Made by a program: the position numbers and the translations under genes. From a cf. Phormidesmis sp. LEGE 11477 (GTDB lineage Bacteria > Cyanobacteriota > Cyanobacteriia > Phormidesmidales > Phormidesmidaceae): DNA of 64,000 nucleotides. Numbering within the stretch: the first letter of the stretch is position 1; each line of letters begins with the position of its first letter. Shown here piece by piece: positions 48,185 to 57,458 of the stretch. The notes beneath the pieces were generated by a model. It was not told where the DNA came from and made no database searches. It saw only the letters and a list, made by a program, of their open reading frames with translations. The stretch is taken from positions 1 to 64,000 of the forward strand of contig NZ_JADEXO010000019.1 of NCBI RefSeq assembly GCF_015207105.1. The letters are read 5' to 3'.

Positions 48185-49258
48185 ATGAATACTGTCCTAC
48201 CTTCAACCGATTTGCCTTTGCAGTCATCGTCGCTAGCCTTAGAGTCAAGTCCGCTAGTGCTACCTAGTGAGCTGAGCCTGCGGCTGCGATCGCCTTTGCA
48301 AATCGGTGATGTTGTCGTTCGTAGTCGCGTTTTGCAATCGCCCCTATCTGGCGTCACTGATAAGGTTTTTCGCCGCCTAGTCCGTCGCTATGCACCCCAG
48401 TCGATGATGTATACGGAGATGGTCAGTGCCGCCGAGCTGCACCACCTTCAGCGTCTGCCTATCCTGATGGATATTGACCTAGACGAGCGGCCTATCAGCA
48501 TTCAGCTATTTGATCGTCGTCCCGATTTCCTTGCTGCCGCTGCCCGCAAGGCCGTTGACCAGGGGGCAGATACTATCGATATCAATATGGGCTGCCCCGT
48601 CAACAAGATTACTAAGAACGGTGGCGGCTCTTCCTTACTGCGTGACCCGGATACGGCGGTTCGTATTGTCGAGGCCGTCTGCGAAGCGGTTGATGTCCCG
48701 GTGACGGTTAAGACTCGAATCGGCTGGTCAGATGAAGACATCAATGCTGTAGATTTTGCTCGCCGCATGGAATCTGCGGGTGCTCAGATGCTGACACTGC
48801 ACGGTCGTACCCGCGCTCAAGGCTATACCGGCAGTGCCCGCTGGGACTGGATTGCTAGGGTCAAGGCGGCCCTGACAATTCCGGTGATTGCCAACGGCGA
48901 TATATTCTCCGTGGAGTCGGCGCTGCGCTGTCTGATCGAGACTCAGGCGGATGGCATTATGTGTTCTCGCGGTACGCTGGGCTATCCTTTTTTAGTGGGC
49001 GAGATTGACCACTTTATTAAGACGGGCGAAATCAAACCTGTGCCTAGTGTGATAGAACGGCTGACTTGCGCTAAAGAGCACCTAACTATGCTGTGGGAAT
49101 ACAAGGGAATTCGAGGCATTCGCCAGGCTAGAAAGCATATGGCCTGGTATGCCAAAGATTTTCCGGGGGCCGCAGAGCTGCGCGATCGCCTCTGCCGAAT
49201 AGATTCGGTAGAAGCAGGTTGTTACCTCATCGACCAGGCAATTCTTCGGCTTAGCTAA
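48185..49258 (+). CDS. dusB: tRNA-dihydrouridine synthase, DusB-like
   Basis: An FMN enzyme that reduces specific uridines in tRNA. Motifs are LQSPLSGVTDKVFRRLVRRY, the catalytic-cysteine NMGCPVNKITKNGGGSSLLR, TVKTRIGW, LHGRTRAQGYTG and VIANGDIFSVESALR with the late GIMCSRGTLGYPFL. The first ~35 residues are a Ser/Leu-rich extension; an internal start is possible but the core is complete. 357 aa is slightly longer than usual because of that extension. Confidence 0.93.
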   Translation: MNTVLPSTDLPLQSSSLALESSPLVLPSELSLRLRSPLQIGDVVVRSRVLQSPLSGVTDKVFRRLVRRYAPQSMMYTEMVSAAELHHLQRLPILMDIDLDERPISIQLFDRRPDFLAAAARKAVDQGADTIDINMGCPVNKITKNGGGSSLLRDPDTAVRIVEAVCEAVDVPVTVKTRIGWSDEDINAVDFARRMESAGAQMLTLHGRTRAQGYTGSARWDWIARVKAALTIPVIANGDIFSVESALRCLIETQADGIMCSRGTLGYPFLVGEIDHFIKTGEIKPVPSVIERLTCAKEHLTMLWEYKGIRGIRQARKHMAWYAKDFPGAAELRDRLCRIDSVEAGCYLIDQAILRLS

Positions 49259-49421
49259 TTGCCTCTAGTAGCTAGCTTCAAATCGCTTAAATCTAGCTCA
49301 AACCTACCCGGCGGCCTGGCTGATGAAGAAACTCATGATATGGCAGAGAAAACCGTAAAGATATAGAAGGGACGGTTTTACCCCAAAGATGCGGGGGGCG
49401 CAAGCGTGCTATAACCAATAT

Positions 49422-49467
49422 CTAAGTATCGAATACTAAGTGCCGAATATCATTAAGTGCTGAATAC
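49422..49467. repeat. 14-bp repeat upstream of the DUF3318 gene
   Basis: Three related units, CTAAGTATCGAATA, CTAAGTGCCGAATA and TTAAGTGCTGAATA, lie in the ~60 bases before the DUF3318 start. The first two are adjacent, the third is displaced by three bases. Confidence 0.75.
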
Positions 49468-49479
49468 CTCCGAAAACCT

Positions 49480-50133
49480 ATGACCTCCTACGCAAGCTAC
49501 AGTTCGCCTCGTGCAGACATTGGTGAATTGCGTCGTTTGAGGAGTTTGCTACCGCCTGAGCTGCAAAGCTGGGTTACGGTAGAACCCGCTACCGACGTGG
49601 CCCCGCCGATGATTACCTGCGAAGAACTCGGACGTGACCAGGTAGAAATTCAGATCGATTTGACCAAGTGGGAACAGCTTGCTATCGATCAGCGCAATCT
49701 GCTGTTTTGGCACGAAGTTGCCCGCGTGCAGAGCGATACTATCCCGCGTGATGGCTGGGAGATGGCGGCGCTAGCGATTGGTCTAGGCGGCGCGGTTGGT
49801 GAGCTATGGGTCCAAGATGGCCTGTTACTGCTGCTGGCTTTGGGCCTGTGCGGGGTGTCTGGATGGCGGCTGTACAAACGCAACAACGGTCAACGGACTT
49901 TGCAGGAGGCGATCGCAGCCGATGAAAAAGCCATCTCGATTGCGACTAGGTTTGGCTACACGTTGCCGAACGCTTACAAAAGTTTGGGCAGCGCGTTGAA
50001 GACACTGATTGAGCAGACCCCAAAGAAAAAGCAGCGCGATCGCTTTATTCGCAGACTCGAAGCCCTAAAAAAGAGCGCTAATCGGGCCAAACAGCAGGTA
50101 CAGGGCAGCAGAGAGCCGCGCCCAACCTATTGA
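49480..50133 (+). CDS. DUF3318 membrane protein
   Basis: A 217-aa cyanobacterial protein. The N-terminal soluble part (IGELRRLRSLLPPELQSWVT) is followed by IDLTKWEQLAIDQRNLLFWH, then two close transmembrane helices (~residues 88-130), and a basic cytoplasmic tail (LEALKKSANRAKQQ). The pattern FWHEVARVQ is typical of DUF3318. Function unknown. A terminator follows directly. Confidence 0.85.
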   Translation: MTSYASYSSPRADIGELRRLRSLLPPELQSWVTVEPATDVAPPMITCEELGRDQVEIQIDLTKWEQLAIDQRNLLFWHEVARVQSDTIPRDGWEMAALAIGLGGAVGELWVQDGLLLLLALGLCGVSGWRLYKRNNGQRTLQEAIAADEKAISIATRFGYTLPNAYKSLGSALKTLIEQTPKKKQRDRFIRRLEALKKSANRAKQQVQGSREPRPTY

Positions 50134-50162
50134 TTTATACGCTAAATACAATAGCTAAAAGC

Positions 50163-50208
50163 GAAAGGAGTAACGGACGACTAGTTCTGTTGCTCCTTTC
50201 TTCGTTTT
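50163..50208 (+). terminator. Terminator of the DUF3318 gene
   Basis: GAAAGGAGTAAC and GTTGCTCCTTTC form an eleven-of-twelve-base stem, followed by TTCGTTTT. The T-tract is also the first unit of the 13-bp repeat at 50201. Confidence 0.75.
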
Positions 50209-50250
50209 GGATCTTCGTTTTGGATCTTTGTTTTGGGTCTTCGTTTTGAG
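50201..50250. repeat. 13-bp tandem repeat downstream of DUF3318
   Basis: TTCGTTTTGGATC twice perfectly, then TTTGTTTTGGGTC, then TTCGTTTTGAG. The array separates the DUF3318 terminator from the end of the convergent CIA30 gene and repeats the T-rich tail of the terminator. Confidence 0.85.
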
Positions 50251-50256
50251 CAAGCA

Positions 50257-51246
50257 TCATGCCTGGAGAATAGCTTCATCTTGCTGAACCCGATATAGAC
50301 CTATCCGCTTGATAGCTAGCTTAAAAGGTCCCGCTGTAAAACGAGGGTTAAGCCGCTTGTCATATTCAAACTTGCTAAGCATGAGCTGAAACGAAACAGT
50401 CTTAGCCGACTCGTAAGGAGACGCATCAGGAACCGATCGCGCTCGAAAAGTCGGTACTAGCTCTGCAAAAGGCACGTCCACACTAATCCATTCATCAGCT
50501 ACGGTATCAAACCCATAGATATAGGCCGGACTATCCCAGCCAGCATTGTTTCGCAAAATAAATTTGTAGCGATGGCCATCTCCTTTCACCTCTAGCCGTA
50601 GACCCATCCAACCAGAAAAGTTGAAAGGCGGCTCAAAGTTCTGCGTTCTTACCGACGAAAACCCACCTGAATTGTCGGTTGAGACGACACCCGCAAAGAC
50701 TGCTTGCTGGTCTAGCTGATTTCTGTTGACCAAAGATATCTGACCCTGGCTGACGCCCCCCATCACCACATCATCTAGCGCTCCCCATGCCGACAGATCG
50801 CAGCCTGGCTCAGAAAAATCAAACACGGGTTCCACAACCTGACCTCCTCTCTCTTCTTCCAATCGCATAAGTAACGCCGAGATTTGAGCAGCTCCGCTAC
50901 CTGCTACTGCCACATCTGCTCTCATGAGCTGTGCTATTAGCTGCTCGCTTTCCTCGGTATTACCTGCTGCTGCCTGCAGCCTCTTTTTTGGGAATATTTT
51001 TATTCGCGTGCCTACAGGCAAACGTTGACGCAGCGAGCTAAGTTCCTCGGCTGGCAAATCGCCGACTATAGCCACTTTCTTAGTACTGGCATCGGGTGAT
51101 TCGCCGGGAAAGTTCTTGGCCTGTCCCAACCACTGCTGTAGCCAGCGGAAACTTCCCAAAAAAGGGATTTCGCCAAAGTAATTCAGGGTTTGAAAGAATC
51201 GCTCCGGGTTCCACTGAGCCGGGTTTTTAGGAGGTGTCTGAGACAT
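50257..51246 (-). CDS. CIA30 family protein with reduced N-terminal domain
   Basis: A 329-aa protein from ATG 51246; a longer frame to 51405 is unlikely. The C-terminal half is the beta-sandwich CIA30 domain (LSAWGALDDVVMGGVSQGQI, FSGWMGLRLEVKGDGHRYKF, WISVDVPFAELVPTFRARSV). In cyanobacteria this domain is often behind an NAD(P)H-binding Rossmann fold of ~250 aa. Here only ~150 residues precede it and just a fragment (KVAIVGDLPAEELSSLRQRL, RADVAVAGSGAAQISALLMR) resembles it without the GxxGxxG loop. It may be a natural short version. Confidence 0.8.
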   Translation of the reverse strand: MSQTPPKNPAQWNPERFFQTLNYFGEIPFLGSFRWLQQWLGQAKNFPGESPDASTKKVAIVGDLPAEELSSLRQRLPVGTRIKIFPKKRLQAAAGNTEESEQLIAQLMRADVAVAGSGAAQISALLMRLEEERGGQVVEPVFDFSEPGCDLSAWGALDDVVMGGVSQGQISLVNRNQLDQQAVFAGVVSTDNSGGFSSVRTQNFEPPFNFSGWMGLRLEVKGDGHRYKFILRNNAGWDSPAYIYGFDTVADEWISVDVPFAELVPTFRARSVPDASPYESAKTVSFQLMLSKFEYDKRLNPRFTAGPFKLAIKRIGLYRVQQDEAILQA

Positions 51247-51450
51247 AGATATGTGCTTTCGTCGATGATTTTGGGAACTGATAAATGCAGGGGGTGTAGC
51301 AAATACTACCTGATGTGTACTTAGGAGCCTGCCTCTATCTTGCGGTGAATCTTTTAGTCTATCGATGCAATTAGTGCGATTGCAGTGGTGCGATCGCAGG
51401 GCCACTCCTTCGAGTTACCGCGACTTTCTTCTGCCAGCTACTGCTCTAAC

Positions 51451-51510
51451 TGATGCGTTCTCTCCTGATGCGTTCTCTCCTGATGCGTTCTCTCTTGATA
51501 CGTTGTCTCA
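51451..51510. repeat. 15-bp tandem repeat upstream of the glycosyltransferase
   Basis: Four units of TGATGCGTTCTCTCC, two perfect and two slightly changed, ending 33 bases before the ATG at 51544. It lies in the likely leader of the glycosyltransferase gene. Confidence 0.88.
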
Positions 51511-51543
51511 CCGCAAGCGCTGCTTGTCTCAAAATTTACTGAT

Positions 51544-52848
51544 ATGCGTATTCTTGTCTATTCTTATAACTACTACCCAGAGCCGATCGGCATCGCCCCT
51601 CTTATGACAGAGCTTGCCGAAGGGCTAGTCAAGCGAGGGCATCAAGTGCGGGTGGTAACCGCGATGCCAAACTATCCAGAGCGCAAGATCTATCCTGGTT
51701 ACAAAGGCAAGCTTTACAAAAGCGAATACCGCAACGGCGTCGAAATTGAACGCTGCTTTGTGGCCATTCGTCCTCAGCCCGGTTTGCTTTGTCGGGCGCT
51801 GTTAGAAAGCAGCTTTGCAGCGCTTAGCGTTGTCAAAGCAATCAGTGGCTGGCGACCCGACGTGATTCTCTCAACTAGCCCTTCCTTGACGGCCTGTTTG
51901 CCAGTTGCCGTTGCCAAAGCGTTTCATCGCTGCCCTAGCGTTTTAAGTTTGCAAGATATTTTGCCCGAAGCTGCAATTCAAACTGGGCTGTTGACTAATC
52001 CGCTAGCAATCAAAGTCTTTGAAAAACTAGAAAAATTTGCCTACGCTAACGCTACAAAAATTGGTGTTATCAGCCCATCTTTTACCCGAAATCTGGTTGA
52101 AAAGGCGGTGCCCGCTCAGAAAATAGAGTGCATTTCAAACTGGGTAGATGTCGACTTCATCGTGCCCATGTCTAAAGAGGACAATGCCTTTCGTTTGGCC
52201 TACGGCCTAGGCGGTAAGTTTGTTGTTTTATATGCGGGTAATATTGCGCGTACACAGGGTGTGCGTACCATCATTCGAGCGGCAGCGCAGATGCAGTCTA
52301 ATGCTGACGTGCAGTTTGTTATTGTTGGAGAGAAAAGTCAGCTCAGCGAGCTAGATCAGCTTCGTAATGATCTAGGCGTTCAGAATCTATTGCTGCTGCC
52401 ATTTGTTAGCCGGGAGAACCTGCCAGAGATGCTAGCAGCGGCGGATGTGTCGCTGGTAATGCAAAAGCAAAATGTAGTTGGCTTCAATATGCCGTCAAAA
52501 ATTCAGGTGATTATGGCCAGCGGTCGGCCAATCATTGCTTCTGTTCCAGCTCATAGCGCTGCGGCTGAAGCGATCGCTCGCAGCCAAGGCGGTATGGTGA
52601 CAAAGCCCGAATGCCCTACGGCGCTAGCAAGCGCAATTCAAACGCTTTATGACAATCCCAAAGCAGCTATAGCATTTGGCCAGCGCACCAGACAGTTTGC
52701 CATTGAAAACTATTCTTTCGACCAGGCAATCAGTGCCTACGAAGCGCTGCTTGGAAGTGTGATTAAAGACCGTACGAGCGATTCACTACCTCAGCCTTCA
52801 GTGCTTACAATTACGCCAGACTTTGCCCGCTCCGACCTAAACCAATAG
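51544..52848 (+). CDS. wcaI: WcaI-family glycosyltransferase
   Basis: A 434-aa GT-B glycosyltransferase for exopolysaccharide synthesis. The family opening MRILVYSYNYYPEPIGIAPL is clear, then MTELAEGLVKRGHQVRVVTA with MPNYPERKIYPGYKG, the acceptor-domain LSLQDILPEAAIQTGLL, and the donor-domain region VVLYAGNIARTQGVRTIIRA and MPSKIQVIMASGRPIIASV. Similarity to colanic-acid WcaI is good; no partner genes for a polysaccharide pathway are in the window. Confidence 0.88.
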   Translation: MRILVYSYNYYPEPIGIAPLMTELAEGLVKRGHQVRVVTAMPNYPERKIYPGYKGKLYKSEYRNGVEIERCFVAIRPQPGLLCRALLESSFAALSVVKAISGWRPDVILSTSPSLTACLPVAVAKAFHRCPSVLSLQDILPEAAIQTGLLTNPLAIKVFEKLEKFAYANATKIGVISPSFTRNLVEKAVPAQKIECISNWVDVDFIVPMSKEDNAFRLAYGLGGKFVVLYAGNIARTQGVRTIIRAAAQMQSNADVQFVIVGEKSQLSELDQLRNDLGVQNLLLLPFVSRENLPEMLAAADVSLVMQKQNVVGFNMPSKIQVIMASGRPIIASVPAHSAAAEAIARSQGGMVTKPECPTALASAIQTLYDNPKAAIAFGQRTRQFAIENYSFDQAISAYEALLGSVIKDRTSDSLPQPSVLTITPDFARSDLNQ

Positions 52849-52905
52849 CTCGCTCTTACCTAGCTTTCTATCTATCTTTGCCTGATACAGCTACAGTCTG
52901 AATGT

Positions 52906-52933
52906 CTAGAGCAAACCGACTAGAGCAAACCGT
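52906..52933. repeat. 14-bp tandem duplication
   Basis: CTAGAGCAAACCGA followed by CTAGAGCAAACCGT, in the gap between the glycosyltransferase and the cyclase gene. A similar looser duplication (CTAAAGTACCGCTAC/CTAAAGTACTGCG) occurs at 53091-53118 just after the cyclase stop. Confidence 0.8.
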
Positions 52934-53119
52934 CGCAAACAGGCTGACTATACAGTTAATGCTATGGCTACAGATGTGTAGGAACGCAGATAGGAAAGGT
53001 CTTGGCCACGAAGATAGGGACCAAATGACGCTACTCACTTTCATGCCATTACGCTTTCATATGGTCTGCTAAGCTAGCCCACACAATTAACTAAAGTACC
53101 GCTACCTAAAGTACTGCGT

Positions 53120-54517
53120 TTAAGTATTTATAGCTAGCCCTGGAATAATAGGAGCTGAATTCGGTGGTACGTTAGGCTGACGTATGAGTTTGCCGTTCGT
53201 TTCTTCAGCATCATCTCGTATGCTGTGTATATCGGCGCTGATAAACGTCTCATCTTTTGTCTCGTGGTATAAGACATGGCCTTCCTGTAGAATCTTGTCC
53301 ACAGCAGATGTATATATCTCTTCTCTTTCCGAAGACAAGAGCACCTTATGCAGCTGACTTTTCAACATCTGAAAGCTTGTTACTTTCTGCCGAAGCTCTT
53401 GAACTAAAGAAACTGTAGGTATTGCTCTAATACGCTCAGTTAGGCTCTCCCACTGATTGCAGCACACGTAATAGAGAATTTGCTTGATGCAGATATGCTC
53501 TTCAAAGGTCTCTATCTTATCAGCAACGCTCTTATACAGCGCCGCCATATCATCAGGCTGCTGCCGCTTAAAGGCGATCCCTACGAGGGAAGGATTGCTT
53601 TCCAAAAGAGAAGGGCTACCTGCTTTCGTTTCGGTATGGCTATCTTCTCCGTAGAAATCCTTCAGACTTTCGACAATAACCTTGACAATTAAGCTATAGT
53701 CTTCGGCTTCACCTGAGCTGTTGATAGTGTCGTTCAGAGTATCTTGGCACTCGGCTAAGTCTGCATTTCGATCAGTTAACGATTCCAACAGTAGTTTGAG
53801 CGAAAGACCTTCTAAAATCTTGGCATTGTCTTCCCACCTATCGTGATGTACTGCATAGAGTAATTTTTTGATCCGGTGGCTTTCTAGATGAGCAGAGAGC
53901 GCTTTTAATACTGTGTTCAGTGGTGTGACAAGTGGAAAGATAGCTTCGCTGAACTGGGCTGCGTTTTTTTGAGGTTGCACACCGGGTGGCCACACATGAT
54001 AGGCCGCAACGCATTGTTCTATATTTTTGAGAGATAGTTCTCCGGCGTAAATGGCATCTAGCTTCAGTCTATACTTTACGACTTCATACACCACTTGAGA
54101 CATACAGATCGCGCCAGGTTTTGCCTCCGACTCAAGCCTAGCCGCAATGTTAACGCCAGTGCCCATCATGTCTTCTTGATTGAAGAAGATATCGCCTAAA
54201 TGAACACCGATGCGGTGGGTGAAATGCTCGTCAGCCCGGCCATTTTTTGCGAAGGTTGCAAACTGCCTTTGGATCTCCATTGCACAAGAGACAGCCTTAA
54301 CTGCGCTGATGAAATACATCAACACACCGTCTCCAGTTGTTTTTAGAATCTTACCCTCAAAGGAATTGCACAGTTGCTTGATGACCTTGAGATCTCGATT
54401 GATCATGATCAATGCGGTATCTTCATCCTGTGACATTCGCTTGCTGAATCCCACCGCATCTGTGATCACTATAGCAGCTAGGGATCGCTGCGCTTGAGGA
54501 TGGGCAGGCGTGTTCAT
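53120..54517 (-). CDS. Class III adenylate cyclase with a duplicated C-terminal module
   Basis: The catalytic domain covers residues ~10-175. Metal-binding D20 (IVITDAVGFSK) and D63 (TTGDGVL), the adenine-selecting K59, D116 (EDMMGTG) and the transition-state N123/R127 (GVNIAARLES) are all present, so it should make cyclic AMP. Residues ~202-286 and ~331-412 are two copies of one helical module that share LLY/ILY, a WE pair eight residues later and a similar spacing. I do not recognise this module. No transmembrane segment is visible. It lies head-to-head with the chemotaxis operon across a 730-base gap. Confidence 0.88.
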   Translation of the reverse strand: MNTPAHPQAQRSLAAIVITDAVGFSKRMSQDEDTALIMINRDLKVIKQLCNSFEGKILKTTGDGVLMYFISAVKAVSCAMEIQRQFATFAKNGRADEHFTHRIGVHLGDIFFNQEDMMGTGVNIAARLESEAKPGAICMSQVVYEVVKYRLKLDAIYAGELSLKNIEQCVAAYHVWPPGVQPQKNAAQFSEAIFPLVTPLNTVLKALSAHLESHRIKKLLYAVHHDRWEDNAKILEGLSLKLLLESLTDRNADLAECQDTLNDTINSSGEAEDYSLIVKVIVESLKDFYGEDSHTETKAGSPSLLESNPSLVGIAFKRQQPDDMAALYKSVADKIETFEEHICIKQILYYVCCNQWESLTERIRAIPTVSLVQELRQKVTSFQMLKSQLHKVLLSSEREEIYTSAVDKILQEGHVLYHETKDETFISADIHSIRDDAEETNGKLIRQPNVPPNSAPIIPGLAINT

Positions 54518-55248
54518 GGGCAGTCTCTGTTAGGTAGATAGGCGAAAGTCGATTCATGAGTCTGTATGGACGATGGAGCTATCAGCTCAATAAAGCGAGC
54601 AGGTGGTGCTGACTCAAGAAACTAATCTAGCCTTGTAGGCTAACGGCTTGTGAAAATGAAATATGGAGACTTATCAGTAGGCTTTAGAGTTACCGAGCTA
54701 CTTGGGATTCTGCTGACTTTCTACAAAATCCCTTCCTCTATAAAACCCTTTATTAAACGGCTGACTTCAGCATACCCGACTGAACCTCTTCTATTCTCAA
54801 CACATTGGTACCCTCCACCGTCGACGATCTCGAAAACAAATGATTTCGGTACGGTGGCGCTAGAGGCGGAAATTACCTAGAACAAATCTATTCGTAAGAT
54901 ATAATCCAGTATTCCTATTTACAGAATTATGGTAGAGCAGGGTTGTTGCTCTGATATGTTGAATCTCTCAAGTATTTATACTCGCATTTGATAAGTTAGG
55001 TGTTTGTCCGCTGTCAACACTTATATTTTTTGATATATATTTTTTAGAAAAATTTGGTTTTTAAAAGTAGCGATTCGGGAATAACATCAAAGAATTTTAG
55101 ATGGAAATTAAAGAATCTTGGTTATACTCCTTGACTACGATTGTGTGATGTGAGGTTGTCAGGAAAAGACTGCTTGCGTTGGCTCGTAGGGATAGTGGTT
55201 TGGGAATAATCTTTAGAGACTTCAAGAATTTAAGCTGAAAGACATTGG
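54518..55248. other. Long divergent upstream region of cyclase and chemotaxis operon
   Basis: This 731-base gap has no supported gene. Its right half (about 54890-55110) is markedly AT-rich, with runs of T and A near 55020-55070. The promoter of the chemotaxis operon and that of the cyclase must lie here. An open frame at 54650-54880 has no ribosome-binding site and unnatural composition. Confidence 0.6.
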
Positions 55249-56925
55249 ATGTCACTTCTGGCACAAAATATGACCCCAATAGAAACGATCCAAGAGAACA
55301 TAGTTGCCAGAAGGCTGACGGATAAAATACGTTATTGCTACGAGCAGCAGTTTACCGGATTTCTCAAGATCACCGGATCAAAAAACAGACCGTGGTACGT
55401 CTATTTCTTGCTAGGTCGAATCATCTGGGCACAGTCGAGCCAGCATCCTCTTCGAAGCTGGAAAAGGCATTTGACCGTTCATAGCCCTGTACTTGCTGAG
55501 CAAATTAATGAGCCAGTAAGCCTTTACTATGAGTATTGGAATTACTCAGCGCTCTCTCGCCTAGTTAAGCTAAAGCAATTTCCGCGAGAGCAGTTTTCTA
55601 AGGTTGTCGAAGGTTGTGTGACAGAAGTCCTGTTTGATATTCTGCAAGCAGGGACGCTACAGTACGAGAAAGCTGGCGAGTTGCTGATCGAAACACAGCA
55701 GAAAGAAGCTGCTAGTATGCCTCTTGTTATGCTTGAACAGCTTGATTCGTGGGAAAGAGCGCAGCAAGACTGGCAAAAATGGAAGGAGGCGGGTCTAGCT
55801 AAACTCTCTCCTAATTGGGCTCCTGCTATCAAACAGCCTGAAGAACTTAAAGCGCAAACGCCCCTACAGACATTCCAAACCCTAAACAGTTTTGCGAATG
55901 GAGAAAACACGATCAGAGATTTGTCTATCAAGTTTAAACAGCCTATCATTCCAATTGCCAAATCCATCTACCCCTATGTTTCTAGGCGTCTGTTGGTCTT
56001 CACTGAAATCTCTGATATTGTAAACAAGGCTCATCATGGCTTTCATCCAGAAATGATGGAGGTTCATCAAGCTGCGGATGCTGGTAATAGTGAGAAGGAT
56101 ACAATCCCTGAGGGTCAAATCCAGAGGGAAGCGGTGCTAGCTGCGAGACAGCCTAATGTAGAATCAGCTACTGAAGCTTCCAATTCTGAAGATAGGCCGA
56201 ATGAAAAGCTCGTTGCCGAGAGGTCGCTTAATAAAGGATTTGTGGTAGGAGAATCATTAGCAAAAGGGACGTTAGAGACAGGACTAACGAGCCAAGAGTT
56301 GCTAAAGAAAGAATCGACTAACAAAAGACCAGCGGCTGTAGACTCGTCAGCTGGAGCACTGCCAACCGAAAAGCGCCCTAGCCCAGAACTTCAGGCCAGC
56401 TTGCTCTATAAAGAGCAGCCCAAACAGTCGCTAGATGCAAAAAAGCAGCCTCAATCATCAAACGCTTCTCAGTCCAACAGTGGGGTAAGAAAATCTGGTG
56501 AAGCTAAATCCAGTAAGTCAAAGAGAACCAAGAAGGCAGGCAACAAAAGATTGCCTAGAGTTGTTTATATCGACGATAGCCCCGCAGACAGCAGGGCGAT
56601 GTCTTCTATTGTAGAAAAGCTAGGTTATGAGTACGTCAACATTCAAGATCCACTTCAAGCGCTGCCTATGCTAATTGAACTAAAACCTAAGCTTATTTTT
56701 TTAGATTTGGTCATGCCGATTGCTAATGGATATGAAGTGTGTGCTCAGATTCGACGAATTACCGCATTCAAGGAGATACCGGTGGTTATTGTGACTAGCA
56801 ACGATGGTATTGCCGATCGGGTTCGCGCAAAACTAGTGGGTGCTTCTGGCTTTATGGGTAAACCTATCCAAGAAGAAAGGATTTTAAAGGTGTTTCAAAA
56901 GTATCTGCCTAACGGGACAAGATAG
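55249..56925 (+). CDS. PatA-like response regulator (PATAN domain plus receiver)
   Basis: First gene of a chemotaxis-type operon. Residues ~10-255 form the PATAN domain (QQFTGFLKITGSKNRPWYVY, GRIIWAQSSQHPLRSWKRHL, FANGENTIRDLSIKFKQPI). Residues ~270-430 are a long hydrophilic Ser/Lys/Glu linker. The receiver occupies ~437-555 with acidic pocket D442/D443, phospho-acceptor D486 (LIFLDLVMP), T516 and K538. PixG, PilG and TaxP1 have this architecture. It probably gates type IV pilus motors; an ATG at 55270 is an alternative start. Confidence 0.9.
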   Translation: MSLLAQNMTPIETIQENIVARRLTDKIRYCYEQQFTGFLKITGSKNRPWYVYFLLGRIIWAQSSQHPLRSWKRHLTVHSPVLAEQINEPVSLYYEYWNYSALSRLVKLKQFPREQFSKVVEGCVTEVLFDILQAGTLQYEKAGELLIETQQKEAASMPLVMLEQLDSWERAQQDWQKWKEAGLAKLSPNWAPAIKQPEELKAQTPLQTFQTLNSFANGENTIRDLSIKFKQPIIPIAKSIYPYVSRRLLVFTEISDIVNKAHHGFHPEMMEVHQAADAGNSEKDTIPEGQIQREAVLAARQPNVESATEASNSEDRPNEKLVAERSLNKGFVVGESLAKGTLETGLTSQELLKKESTNKRPAAVDSSAGALPTEKRPSPELQASLLYKEQPKQSLDAKKQPQSSNASQSNSGVRKSGEAKSSKSKRTKKAGNKRLPRVVYIDDSPADSRAMSSIVEKLGYEYVNIQDPLQALPMLIELKPKLIFLDLVMPIANGYEVCAQIRRITAFKEIPVVIVTSNDGIADRVRAKLVGASGFMGKPIQEERILKVFQKYLPNGTR

Positions 56926-57071
56926 TAGAGAACTGCCCGATGCTATGGCTGAATAGCCCTTAGCTAGAGCCGTAGTTCTCCCAACTTTTCAACTTACTTC
57001 GCATGTAGCCTGATGGCTAAGCTTCGTTCTTAACCAAAGATAATTCACATTATTCGCGAGTTTAAAAAACC

Positions 57072-57434
57072 ATGACAACTGCTCTAATCGTAGAAGATAG
57101 CCTTACTGATCGAAATCTTTTGACCTCCTATCTACAGAAGGCTGGAATGACTGTAGAGACAGCGCAAAGCTGCGAAGAGGCGCTTGACATTATTCAACAG
57201 ATGTCTCTAGACGTTGTTTTTCTAGACGTTGTTTTGCCAGGCCAGAGCGGATTTGAATTCTGTCGCGACCTCAAAACAAACGAAAACACTCGAAAGATCC
57301 CAATTGTGATTTGTTCTACTAAAGACACAGACGCCGATAAGCTGTGGGGCTCTATGTTAGGTGCAGATGCCTATTTGACTAAGCCTGTCGATCAGCAACT
57401 GCTAACTAAAACAGTTGAACAACTCATCTCTTAA
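57072..57434 (+). CDS. CheY-like single-domain response regulator
   Basis: A 120-aa receiver with E8/D9 (LIVEDSLTDRN), phospho-acceptor D52 (VVFLDVVLPGQSGFEF), S82/T83 and K104 (ADAYLTKPVD). The position in the operon matches PixH/PilH/TaxY1 of other cyanobacteria. It lies 146 bases after the PatA-like gene and 24 bases before the CheW gene. Confidence 0.93.
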   Translation: MTTALIVEDSLTDRNLLTSYLQKAGMTVETAQSCEEALDIIQQMSLDVVFLDVVLPGQSGFEFCRDLKTNENTRKIPIVICSTKDTDADKLWGSMLGADAYLTKPVDQQLLTKTVEQLIS

Positions 57435-57458
57435 AAGTAGCTAACGGAAGGTTGCATC

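Noticed and set aside
51365-51607. 80-codon frame with DAFSP repeats before the glycosyltransferase
   Set aside because: It overlaps the real glycosyltransferase start and its repeats only reflect the 15-bp DNA array.
54650-54880. 76-codon open frame in the cyclase-operon gap
   Set aside because: No ribosome-binding site, odd composition and no recognisable motif; most likely chance.
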